Part shown: piece after piece, positions 33,978 through 42,147 of the stretch
Layout of the letters: the number at the start of each line of letters is the position of its first letter
Numbering within the stretch: position 1 is the first letter of the stretch
Assembly: GCA_018828145.1 (NCBI GenBank)
Contig: JAHJWO010000055.1
Span: forward strand, 1-64,000
Length of the DNA stretch: 64,000 bases
From: Alphaproteobacteria bacterium
Lineage (GTDB): Bacteria > Pseudomonadota > Alphaproteobacteria > Rhizobiales > Devosiaceae
Direction of reading: 5' to 3'
The notes under the pieces: generated by a model
Told to the model about the DNA's origin: nothing
What the model saw: the letters and a program-made list of their open reading frames with translations, nothing else
Database searches by the model: none
Program-made: the position numbers and the translations under genes

Positions 33978-35729
33978 ATGCACCTGAAGTCCTATTTTCC
34001 CATTCTTGATTGGGGTCGGCGCTATAACCGCCAGACGCTCACCAGCGATCTTGTCGCCGCGATCATCGTGACCATCATGCTGATCCCGCAGTCGCTGGCT
34101 TATGCGCTATTGGCCGGCCTGCCGCCGGAAGTGGGCCTTTATGCATCGGTGCTCCCTCTGGTTGCCTACGCAATATTTGGCACTTCGTCTGCATTGGCGG
34201 TTGGTCCCGTCGCGGTGGCTTCGCTCATGACGGCCGCAGCGGTGGGCCGTATCGCGGCGGAAGGAACGGTTGACTACGCGAGCGCAGCCATAATGCTCGC
34301 CTTTCTGTCGGGCATCATGCTGGCGCTCATGGGCCTACTACGTCTCGGGTTTGTCGCCAACTTTTTGTCCCATCCAGTTATTTCAGGGTTCATAACGGCT
34401 TCTGGCATCATCATTGCCACGAGCCAGATCGGCGGCCTGCTCGGTATCAAGACGGAAGGGCACGCCATGCCCGACCTAATCATGTCGATCATCGCCAATA
34501 TTGGTCAGGTGAACTGGTACACTCTCGCCATCGGTGCTCTAGCACTGGCTCTCCTGCTTTGGATCCGGCTTGATCTCAAGAATTGGCTTGCACGCTTCGG
34601 AGTCCCTAAAGGCGTCGCGACCATCGTCGTGCGCGCCGGTCCGGTGCTCGTCGTCTTCCTGACCATGGCGCTTTCCGTGTTTCTTGATCTTGGCGCAAGG
34701 GGCGTTGCACTGGTGGGTGATGTCCCTCAAGGCCTGCCTATGCTGTCGCTGCCCGCGTTCGATATCGCTGTCATCCAGCAGTTGGCCATGCCTGCACTTA
34801 TTATTTCGATCGTCGGGTTCGTCGAGTCCATTTCCGTGGCGCAAACTCTTGCCGCCAAACGCCGCGAACGTATTTCGCCCAACCAGGAACTGATTGGTCT
34901 GGGTGCGTCCAATATCGCAGCAGCCATCGGTGGCGGATATCCTGTGACTGGCGGTTTTGCTCGGTCGGTGGTCAACTTCGACGCCGGTGCTGCAACGCCT
35001 GCAGCTGGGGCATTTACCGCAATCGGTATCGCCGGTGCCACGCTGCTGTTGACCCCGTTTCTCGCCATCCTGCCCAAGGCGACGCTGGCTGCCACCATTG
35101 TGCTCGCCGTGCTGACGCTGGTGGATTTTTCCATCCTCAAGCGTGCATGGGATTACTCCAAGGCCGACTTCGCTGCCGTCGCCATCACGCTGTTGGGCAC
35201 TCTGTTGTTGGGCGTTGAAGTGGGTATATCGTTGGGTGTGGGCGCTTCGATCCTGGTTTTTCTCTATCGTTCCTCCCAGCCACACGCCGCGATCGTGGGC
35301 CAAGTGCCCGGCACGGAGCACTACCGGAACGTGAAGCGGCACCAGGTCGATACTATGCCTGGCGTCCTCTCTATTCGCGTTGACGAAAGCCTCTACTTTG
35401 CCAATGCGCGCTACCTCGAGGATCTGGTGATCAATCAGGTCGCCGCCAATCCTGGGCTGACGGATGTTGTGCTCATGTGCTCAGCCGTCAATGCCATCGA
35501 CATGTCGGCGCTCGAAAGCCTCGAGGCCATTCACCACCGGCTCGCCGATCTCGGTGTTCGACTTCATCTCTCCGAGGTCAAGGGTCCGGTAATGGACCGG
35601 CTCGCAGGCACAGAGTTCTTGGATCATCTCAGTGGCCAAGTTCATCTCAGCCACCACCAGGCGATGCTGGCAATCGCCGACGTAAGGCTACGGACCACGG
35701 AACTACGGCCCGAACAAACCGGAACTTAG
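33978..35729 (+). CDS. SulP family anion/sulfate permease with STAS domain
   Basis: A 583-residue transporter. The membrane core has about 11-14 helices (IMLIPQSLAYALLAGLPPEVGLYASVLP is the SulP signature). A cytoplasmic STAS domain is at about 440-560 (LSIRVDESLYFANARYLEDL, NAIDMSALESLEAI). In this operon it would export or import sulfate or sulfite, the end products of the persulfide pathway. The first reliable start is ATG at 33978; the direction of transport cannot be told from sequence. Confidence 0.9.
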   Translation: MHLKSYFPILDWGRRYNRQTLTSDLVAAIIVTIMLIPQSLAYALLAGLPPEVGLYASVLPLVAYAIFGTSSALAVGPVAVASLMTAAAVGRIAAEGTVDYASAAIMLAFLSGIMLALMGLLRLGFVANFLSHPVISGFITASGIIIATSQIGGLLGIKTEGHAMPDLIMSIIANIGQVNWYTLAIGALALALLLWIRLDLKNWLARFGVPKGVATIVVRAGPVLVVFLTMALSVFLDLGARGVALVGDVPQGLPMLSLPAFDIAVIQQLAMPALIISIVGFVESISVAQTLAAKRRERISPNQELIGLGASNIAAAIGGGYPVTGGFARSVVNFDAGAATPAAGAFTAIGIAGATLLLTPFLAILPKATLAATIVLAVLTLVDFSILKRAWDYSKADFAAVAITLLGTLLLGVEVGISLGVGASILVFLYRSSQPHAAIVGQVPGTEHYRNVKRHQVDTMPGVLSIRVDESLYFANARYLEDLVINQVAANPGLTDVVLMCSAVNAIDMSALESLEAIHHRLADLGVRLHLSEVKGPVMDRLAGTEFLDHLSGQVHLSHHQAMLAIADVRLRTTELRPEQTGT

Positions 35730-35740
35730 GAGGAAATGGA

Positions 35741-36175
35741 ATGAGCGATCTTCCTCACGTCGTCTGTTCGTTTTGCGGTGCTACCAATCGCGTTCCCAGC
35801 TCAGGGAGCGCCCGCAGCGCCAAATGTGGGAAGTGCGGCGTGGCTCTTTTTTCCGGTGTGCCGGCTGATGTTCCGGCCGCCATTCTCGAAAAGCAGATCG
35901 CAAAATCCGACATCCCGGTCGTGGTCGATATCTGGGCGCCCTGGTGCGGGCCTTGCCGCGTCATGGCCCCCCAATTCGAGGCAGCGGCAAGACAGGCAGA
36001 GCCCGCGTTGCGCTTCGTCAAGCTGAACTCCGATGAAAACCAAGAAATAGCGTCCCGTCTGGGAATTCGCGGCATACCGACCATGATCATGTTCAAGGGC
36101 GGCAAGGAGGTCGCGCGTGTTTCAGGCGCGATGAGCAGTTCAGATATCCTCAAGTGGACTCGGGATGAAGCCTGA
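35741..36175 (+). CDS. trxC: thioredoxin 2 (TrxC-like, zinc-binding N-terminus)
   Basis: A 144-residue thioredoxin. The N-terminal zinc site has CSFC and CGKC (residues 9-12 and about 29-32), and the active site is WAPWCGPCRVMAP. It is a strong AGGAGG-initiated gene. As a cytoplasmic reductant it could feed DsbD, peroxiredoxin or sulfurtransferases. It overlaps the DUF3422 gene by 11 nt. Confidence 0.92.
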   Translation: MSDLPHVVCSFCGATNRVPSSGSARSAKCGKCGVALFSGVPADVPAAILEKQIAKSDIPVVVDIWAPWCGPCRVMAPQFEAAARQAEPALRFVKLNSDENQEIASRLGIRGIPTMIMFKGGKEVARVSGAMSSSDILKWTRDEA

Positions 36176-37424
36176 TTTCATTGCCGACCATCAGCACCGC
36201 GCAGCTATTGAGGCTGAGTTGCACGCCCGACCCGTGGAGTTGGTCGGCGCAACCCTTCGTGCACGCAGGTTGGTGTTCGCAATGCCACCGACGCCAGACG
36301 TCATGCGGCAGGCGATCGCCCGCTTTCGGGAGGCAGTCGCGGCTCGCGGTGTTGAGCTCCCTGAGCACGATGGCCGGCAATTCAGCTATCGTTGCGACGA
36401 TCTTGCCATCACTTGGGAGTTCCATACCGAGTTCATAACCGTCAGTTGGCTATCCGAACTGACGGACCAGGAGAACTGGCCACCGTGCTTGTGCCTGGAG
36501 GCGCTTCAGAATGGTCAATTTGTGGCGGCGAGTCGCATCGACGTCACGGGGGGTATGCGCGTCGATCCGGCACTTTTGCCTGGATTTCAGCTCACCAGTC
36601 TGTGCTTGGCAGGGGTGGCTGACGATGCGGGAGAAGTGGCCACCGACTTCGTCGTCAACCAGGACGGGTTCACAAGGCTGGAAGCAGCATGCGGAAATCT
36701 GACTAGCTTCAAGCGATCCGTCATGGTCCGGCGACTATTGGAAGTCGAGACCTATAGGGTCATGGCTCTCATGGGATTACCGCTTGCGCGGCAACTGTCG
36801 CCTGCTTTGCGCGCTGCCGAAGAGGAACTGACGGCGGTAACGGAATCTCTGGGACACGCCACCGACTCGGTTCAAAGCTCGCTTGATCGACTACATGCGC
36901 TGTCGGTTCAGACGGGTCAGTTGGGCGAGCGTATGGGGTACAGATTTGCGGCATCGAGCGCCTACGGGGCAGTGCTGCGCAATCGACTGTCAGAGCTTAA
37001 TGAGATACCGCGGGATCAAGGTTCGACGCTTGCCGGCTATATAGGCGATCGTGTCGAGCCCGCATTGGCTACCTGCGCGGCCATGGAAAAGCGCCTTCAT
37101 GTCCTTTCCGGCAAGATCGCCAACTCTATCGAGCTCTTGAATGCGCGCATCGGTCTCGACATGCAGGTACAGAACAAGGCTGTTCTGGATACCATTGCGT
37201 CAACGGCCGAAAGCCAGTTCCGTCTGCAGCGTACCGTCGAAGGCCTGTCGACGATCGCGATAAGTTATTACCTTATCGGCATCCTTGGATACATGCTGGC
37301 AGGTCCCTTGGGCATTCTTCACCTGGATAAGGTGCTTATTCTTTCGATAGCGGCGCCGGCGGCGGTGATGGCCGTTTGGCTGGCCATGCGATTAGTCAGA
37401 AAAAGACACGCGACACACAATTGA
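36165..37424 (+). CDS. DUF3422 family membrane protein
   Basis: A 419-residue protein of unknown function. It opens with HQHRAAIEAELHARPVE, typical of DUF3422. A long helical, partly coiled middle (about 200-360) is followed by two membrane helices at the C-terminus (ISYYLIGILGYMLAGPLGIL and LILSIAAPAAVMAVWLAMRL). Length and pattern fit the family. It is the last gene of the operon that begins at the repressor's operator. Confidence 0.87.
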   Translation: MKPDFIADHQHRAAIEAELHARPVELVGATLRARRLVFAMPPTPDVMRQAIARFREAVAARGVELPEHDGRQFSYRCDDLAITWEFHTEFITVSWLSELTDQENWPPCLCLEALQNGQFVAASRIDVTGGMRVDPALLPGFQLTSLCLAGVADDAGEVATDFVVNQDGFTRLEAACGNLTSFKRSVMVRRLLEVETYRVMALMGLPLARQLSPALRAAEEELTAVTESLGHATDSVQSSLDRLHALSVQTGQLGERMGYRFAASSAYGAVLRNRLSELNEIPRDQGSTLAGYIGDRVEPALATCAAMEKRLHVLSGKIANSIELLNARIGLDMQVQNKAVLDTIASTAESQFRLQRTVEGLSTIAISYYLIGILGYMLAGPLGILHLDKVLILSIAAPAAVMAVWLAMRLVRKRHATHN

Positions 37425-37505
37425 AGCTGTATTTTCCAGCCGGAAGCGATCCAGGCAGCTCCCGTTCGTTCCTTGCAAGGACAAACATGTAGACGTCCGC
37501 AGTTC

Positions 37506-37522
37506 CTTAAGACTCACTTAAG
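37506..37522 (+). promoter_or_regulatory. tandem CTTAAG box upstream of ccoN
   Basis: CTTAAG-ACTCA-CTTAAG, two perfect hexamers 11 bp apart. It lies 92 nt before the ccoN ATG, further than in the other five cases, so the leader is longer or the box acts as an upstream activator. It links the oxidase operon to the same set. Confidence 0.6.
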
Positions 37523-37614
37523 GTTCGCGAGGCGCATGCATCCAGTAACCAAGTCGCGCGTTCAATCCAGCGGCGTGGCATCGTCGAAAAGAGACACAGC
37601 GGAGGAGCTGACCA

Positions 37615-39222
37615 ATGTCCGTCACGATCGGTCTACTTCTCTCTCTCAGTTTCGTGGTGTCCATTGCGGCCCTGGCATTCCTGATTTGGGCGATAGCCAA
37701 CCACCAGTTGTCCGCCACTCAAGACAACGCCTACACCATTTTCACGCCTGGTGAGGCAGGTGCCCCCGACGATGCGGCTTTTGAGGGCGAGCCAGACACA
37801 GCACACGGCGAGCACCACTTCGATGTAGAGCGAGCCGGCATCGACAAGATTTCGAGATTGCCGGTTTTGGTATTGTTGACTGGTGCTGTCTTCTGGCTGA
37901 TTTTGGGATCGGTGTTTGGCCTGACGGCTTCGCTCAAGCTGCATTGGCCCGATTGGCTAAGTGGGGAAGCAGCGCTGACCTTCGGTCGGGTCCGCACTCT
38001 GCACCTGAACCTGGTAATTTATGGATGGCTGTCCCTTGCCGGCATCGGCGTGGTGATGTGGATCGTCCCGCGCATATTTCATACTGCGTTAAAATATCCC
38101 AAGCTGCCGATCATCGGTGCCGGGCTATGGAACCTTGGCGTTCTGGCGGGAGCGCTCGCTATAGCATCGGGTTGGACGGACGGCGAAGAGTGGCTGGAAA
38201 TCCCTTGGCAGATAGATATCGTGCTAGCCGTGGCCGGTTCGTTTTTCGTGGTGCCAATCGTTGCGACGGCTGTCGCCAGGAACGTGCACCACATCTATGT
38301 CAGCGGCTGGTATTTTCTCGCGGCCTTGTGCTGGTTTCCCGTTCTTTTCGTCATCGCAAATTTTCCGTTCATTCATTCCGGCGTCGAAGAGGCGACGGTG
38401 AACTGGTGGTTCGCGCACAACGTGCTTGGGCTATGGCTCACGCCTTTGGGAGTCGGCGCCGCCTACTATTTCATCCCCAAGATCATCGGGAAGCCGATCT
38501 ACTCCTACAGCCTTTCTTTGCTGGGGTTTTGGGGGTTGGCACTCTTTTATAGCCAGGTTGGCATCCACCACCTGATAGGCGGCCCCGTTCCCACATGGGT
38601 CGCTACGCTTTCCATCGTCCACAGCGTGATGATGTTCGTCCCCGTGATCGCCGTGGCAGTAAACCAGCACGTCACTGTCGCACGCAATTGGTGGGCAGTT
38701 CGGCAATCGGTGCCCCTGAGGTTCATATCCTTGGGGGCAGTGCTCTACACGGCCGCATCATTCCAGGGATCAATCGAAGCGCTTCGTACCGTCAATACGG
38801 TAACCCACTTCACCCAATATACGGTGGGTCATGCCCATCTTGGCGCTTATGGCTTCGTCAGCTTTATCATGTTTGGCGCTATCTACCACATGATGCCGCG
38901 ATTGACCGGCCGACAATGGCCATGGCCTGGCCTGTTAAATGTCCATTTCTGGTTCGTGGTGGTCGGCTTCGCGATTTATTTCGTTGCGCTTACGGTAGGT
39001 GGCGTTTTCCAGGGCCTGGCGATGCTCGACATTACTCGTCCGTTTGCCTACAGCGTCACCCTGCTGATGCCATATCTCGAGGCACGCTCCATCGGTGGTA
39101 GTCTGATGACGGTTGGCCATCTGGTTTTCGCGTTCAACATAGTCGCGATGCTGGTGATGAAGCCCGCCGACGCCCAGCGCCCGCCTGCTCCGGCATCCAC
39201 CGCTCCGGCCACAGAATCATGA
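37615..39222 (+). CDS. ccoN: cbb3-type cytochrome c oxidase subunit I (CcoN) with CcoS-like N-terminus
   Basis: A 535-residue protein. The core from about residue 75 has the conserved helices of the C-type heme-copper oxidase: HLNLVIYGWLSLAG (heme ligand), WWFAHNVLGLW, FYSQVGIHHLIGG (CuB histidine pair, with the cross-link-type tyrosine), and HFTQYTVGHAHLGAYGFVSF (heme ligands). Residues 1-45 (a membrane helix then IANHQLSATQDNAYTIFTPG) resemble the small assembly protein CcoS. The start has GGAGG upstream. Coupled genes follow: CcoO, triheme cytochrome, TsdA-like cytochrome, copper ATPase. Confidence 0.9.
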   Translation: MSVTIGLLLSLSFVVSIAALAFLIWAIANHQLSATQDNAYTIFTPGEAGAPDDAAFEGEPDTAHGEHHFDVERAGIDKISRLPVLVLLTGAVFWLILGSVFGLTASLKLHWPDWLSGEAALTFGRVRTLHLNLVIYGWLSLAGIGVVMWIVPRIFHTALKYPKLPIIGAGLWNLGVLAGALAIASGWTDGEEWLEIPWQIDIVLAVAGSFFVVPIVATAVARNVHHIYVSGWYFLAALCWFPVLFVIANFPFIHSGVEEATVNWWFAHNVLGLWLTPLGVGAAYYFIPKIIGKPIYSYSLSLLGFWGLALFYSQVGIHHLIGGPVPTWVATLSIVHSVMMFVPVIAVAVNQHVTVARNWWAVRQSVPLRFISLGAVLYTAASFQGSIEALRTVNTVTHFTQYTVGHAHLGAYGFVSFIMFGAIYHMMPRLTGRQWPWPGLLNVHFWFVVVGFAIYFVALTVGGVFQGLAMLDITRPFAYSVTLLMPYLEARSIGGSLMTVGHLVFAFNIVAMLVMKPADAQRPPAPASTAPATES

Positions 39223-39848
39223 ACCGTCTACTCCCGCTTTCGATCGTTGCTCTTGGTATCCTCGCCTTTGCGACGTTGATGCTCGTCGTCGTTCCAGGCA
39301 TGCAGATCCGATCCCAGTCCCCGTCACCAGGATTGCTCCCTTACACCCAAGCTGAACTGCGTGGTCGGGAGCAGTATGTCTCCCTTGGCTGCCTCTATTG
39401 CCACAGCCAGCAGCCTAGGGCGTCCGATCAGGCGCCTGATGATCAACGTGGATGGGGCCGTGCTTCGGTTGCGTCCGATTACGTTTACGATCAACCCCAT
39501 CAGCTCGGTACGATGCGCACCGGCCCGGATTTGCTCAATGTTGGCGCGAGGCTTCCCAGTCAGGCCTGGCACCTGACTCACCTTCTACAGCCGCGTGCGA
39601 TCTTTGATTGGAGTATCATGCCGGCATACCCGTTCCTGTTCGAGCAGAAACCCGCAGCGGAGCCAGGAGATGTGGTGGTGGCGCTGCCGCCAGGTTACGC
39701 TGCGCAGAACGGGGTCTTCGTCGCCAGCCAGCAAGCGCTTGACCTAGTGACCTATCTTCAGGGCCTTGACCGCACTTATCCCGCCTTGCCAGACGCGGTA
39801 AGGGACGACGGCTATGCGGAACCCGATGATGAGGGACGCAAGCCATGA
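39219..39848 (+). CDS. ccoO: cbb3-type oxidase subunit II (CcoO), monoheme cytochrome c
   Basis: A 209-residue membrane-anchored cytochrome. One N-terminal helix is followed by a single heme c site CLYCH (C58-H62) and SQQPRASDQAPDDQRGWGR, a CcoO hallmark, and SIMPAYPFLF. It overlaps ccoN and the next gene by ATGA, so all three are coupled. The normal length is about 200. Confidence 0.92.
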   Translation: MNRLLPLSIVALGILAFATLMLVVVPGMQIRSQSPSPGLLPYTQAELRGREQYVSLGCLYCHSQQPRASDQAPDDQRGWGRASVASDYVYDQPHQLGTMRTGPDLLNVGARLPSQAWHLTHLLQPRAIFDWSIMPAYPFLFEQKPAAEPGDVVVALPPGYAAQNGVFVASQQALDLVTYLQGLDRTYPALPDAVRDDGYAEPDDEGRKP

Positions 39849-41086
39849 AACGCAACCGTCGACCCGACCCGACGCCACCCGATGAATCGTTCGAGCCTTA
39901 TGAAGAGCCCCGGACGATCCCCATACCTGTCCTCTCCATCGCCGTTGCCTTGGCACTTTGGGGAGGATTGACGCTCTACCAGAACGGTCAAGCGGTTGGT
40001 GTTGGGCAACAGGAGCGTGCTGATGATCTGGCTGCCCAACCGGCACTGGGCACAGATTCCGGTGCGGTCCTGTTCGAGGCTCGATGTGCCACATGTCACC
40101 AGCCCAACGGGGTTGGCGTGCGAAACGCTGTACCACCTCTAATGGGCTCCGAATTCGTCGCCGCTGCACCTCAGGTCATGACGCAGATCCTGCTCCACGG
40201 GATCGACGGACCGATCAGCGTCGCGGGAAGACAGTTCAACGGCCACATGCCCAGTTTTTCGAGCGTGCTTCCGGATCAGGAGATCGCAGCCATTGTGAAC
40301 TATGCCCGAAACAGGTTCGGTGCGCCTCACTCTTCACAACTGGCGATCGACAGTGATTTCGTGGCCGAGCAACGCTCGAAATACCCCAACCGCGGCAGCT
40401 GGTTCGGTGGAGAAGAAATCGCAGCCGTGCTTGATACCACTTTGCCATCTCAACCACCTGCGCGATCCGGATCTATCGAGAGCGCCAATCCGGCCGTCCT
40501 GAAACTGATAAATGACGGTCGAGGGCCGGCTTGGGCCTGTTCGTCTTGCCATGGATCGGAAGGACAAGGGGGCGAGACGGTTCCTCGCCTGGCGGGCTTG
40601 CCGTCGGGCTATATTGCCAAGCAGCTAAAGGATTATGTGGCCGGCGATCGCCACAACGAAACCATGACGCTTGTGGCCTCGACCTTGACTGAGGATGAGA
40701 TGACAGGGTTGGGCAACTATTATTCCAGGCTGCGCTCTCCATCCAACGCTGCCCCCTCGTTGGGGGGAGACCTGGAACGTGGGGAACAGTTGGCACTTGA
40801 AGGGGACTGGTCCCTCGACGTTCCCGGATGCTTCTCATGCCATGGACCTTCCGGTTTCGGCGTCGCTCCGGGGTTCCCGTCACTGGCGGCCCAGCATCCA
40901 GCCTATACCGCGGCACAGCTTGCCGCGTGGGCCGGAGGGCAGCGCGACAATGCTCCGGTGGCTCTGATGAATCATATCGCGATTGCCCTCGACGACGACG
41001 ATCGTCGCGCGGTAGCGGACTACCTTGCGACACTGCCTCCGGTTCCGGCCACCGGAGGGCCAGCGGGAGATGATGAAGATGAATGA
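39845..41086 (+). CDS. membrane-anchored triheme cytochrome c
   Basis: A 413-residue protein with one N-terminal membrane helix (about 27-44) and three CXXCH heme sites: CATCH (81-85), CSSCH (232-236) and CFSCH (329-333). It takes the genomic place of CcoP, but CcoP has two hemes and a different membrane region. It likely carries electrons between a periplasmic donor and CcoNO. The three heme modules are of the class I type. Confidence 0.85.
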   Translation: MKRNRRPDPTPPDESFEPYEEPRTIPIPVLSIAVALALWGGLTLYQNGQAVGVGQQERADDLAAQPALGTDSGAVLFEARCATCHQPNGVGVRNAVPPLMGSEFVAAAPQVMTQILLHGIDGPISVAGRQFNGHMPSFSSVLPDQEIAAIVNYARNRFGAPHSSQLAIDSDFVAEQRSKYPNRGSWFGGEEIAAVLDTTLPSQPPARSGSIESANPAVLKLINDGRGPAWACSSCHGSEGQGGETVPRLAGLPSGYIAKQLKDYVAGDRHNETMTLVASTLTEDEMTGLGNYYSRLRSPSNAAPSLGGDLERGEQLALEGDWSLDVPGCFSCHGPSGFGVAPGFPSLAAQHPAYTAAQLAAWAGGQRDNAPVALMNHIAIALDDDDRRAVADYLATLPPVPATGGPAGDDEDE

Positions 41087-42140
41087 CATGGACCAAGAAC
41101 GCCGAGAGGTGGAGGGCCACGAGGGCCGTGACCGTCCCAGATCGGGAAGACGCGCCCTGCGATGGATTTTTGCAGTCGGTGGTGGCCTGGGGCTCTTCGC
41201 TGCGGGACTTCTCGTGTTCGACTTCGATTTGATCAGGAGCTGGGGTGAGCCGGCCGACGCTCCCGAAACAGCCACTGCCATGTTTGAACCACCGTCTGAA
41301 GCGGATATCCCGGATGGTCCGGCGGGTGACGCCATCAGATTGGGAATGGAAATCTTCAAGAACACCGGGACCAACGCGTCCGATCATGTCGGCAATTCGC
41401 TGTCCTGCGCAAATTGTCATCTTGATGGGGGACGACGTGCTGACTCGGCGCCTATGTGGGCGGCGTGGGTCACCTATCCGTTGTTCCGATCCAAGAACAA
41501 CTCGATGAATACAATGGAAGATCGGATAAAGGGGTGCTTCACCTATTCGATGAATGCCCAGGATTCGATCAGCGGCGGTCCGCCACCCGCGGGTGACGAC
41601 ATATACCGCAATCTGCAGACTTATATGCACTGGCTGGCTACCGGCGCTGCAACCAACGTCAAGCCTGCGGGGGCCGGGTACCCGGCGTTGGAGTTGCCGG
41701 AGCAGGGATACGACCCGGCACGGGGCGAAGATGTGTTTCAGGCCAATTGTGCAGCTTGCCATGGCGCCGATGGCCAGGGACAGCAAGACGCGAACGGACG
41801 CTATACCTTCCCGCCGCTATGGGGACCACAATCATATAATTGGGGGGCAGGCATGGCGCGGGTCAACACCGCCGCAGGCTTCATCAAAGCCAATATGCCG
41901 CTCGGTCAACCGGGTCGGCTGACTGATCAGCAAGCATGGGATGTCGCGGCGTATCTTAACAGCCACGAACGACCCAAGGACCCTCGTCAAACCGGCACGG
42001 TAGAGGAGGCAGCGGCCAAGGACCACGCCGGTGAGGAGACTTACTATGGCAAGATTTTGAACGGCGTATTGCTTGGGACAGGAACGCCTCGCCCCTCGGC
42101 ACCCATAGGTGGCACACCGGCACCAGCGCCCGTTCAGTGA
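41079..42140 (+). CDS. diheme cytochrome c, TsdA-like (thiosulfate dehydrogenase family)
   Basis: A 353-residue protein with one N-terminal membrane anchor (about 28-47) and heme sites CANCH (110-114) and CAACH (224-228). The TsdA-type segment MNTMEDRIKGCFTYSMNA holds C153, the likely axial thiolate of the active-site heme in this family (39 residues after the first heme histidine). TsdA couples two thiosulfates to tetrathionate. The membrane anchor instead of a cleaved signal is unusual for TsdA. The start at 41079 has GGGAG upstream; 41070 and 41073 are alternatives. Confidence 0.78.
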   Translation: MNDMDQERREVEGHEGRDRPRSGRRALRWIFAVGGGLGLFAAGLLVFDFDLIRSWGEPADAPETATAMFEPPSEADIPDGPAGDAIRLGMEIFKNTGTNASDHVGNSLSCANCHLDGGRRADSAPMWAAWVTYPLFRSKNNSMNTMEDRIKGCFTYSMNAQDSISGGPPPAGDDIYRNLQTYMHWLATGAATNVKPAGAGYPALELPEQGYDPARGEDVFQANCAACHGADGQGQQDANGRYTFPPLWGPQSYNWGAGMARVNTAAGFIKANMPLGQPGRLTDQQAWDVAAYLNSHERPKDPRQTGTVEEAAAKDHAGEETYYGKILNGVLLGTGTPRPSAPIGGTPAPAPVQ

Positions 42141-42147
42141 GGGTGTG

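Noticed and set aside
39845-41086. Considered as CcoP
   Set aside because: It has three heme sites and a different membrane region; CcoP has two hemes.
40473-41786. A long open frame on the minus strand (437 codons) opposite the cytochrome genes
   Set aside because: It overlaps two genes with clear heme motifs and is rich in R and P without family features; it is a GC-driven shadow.
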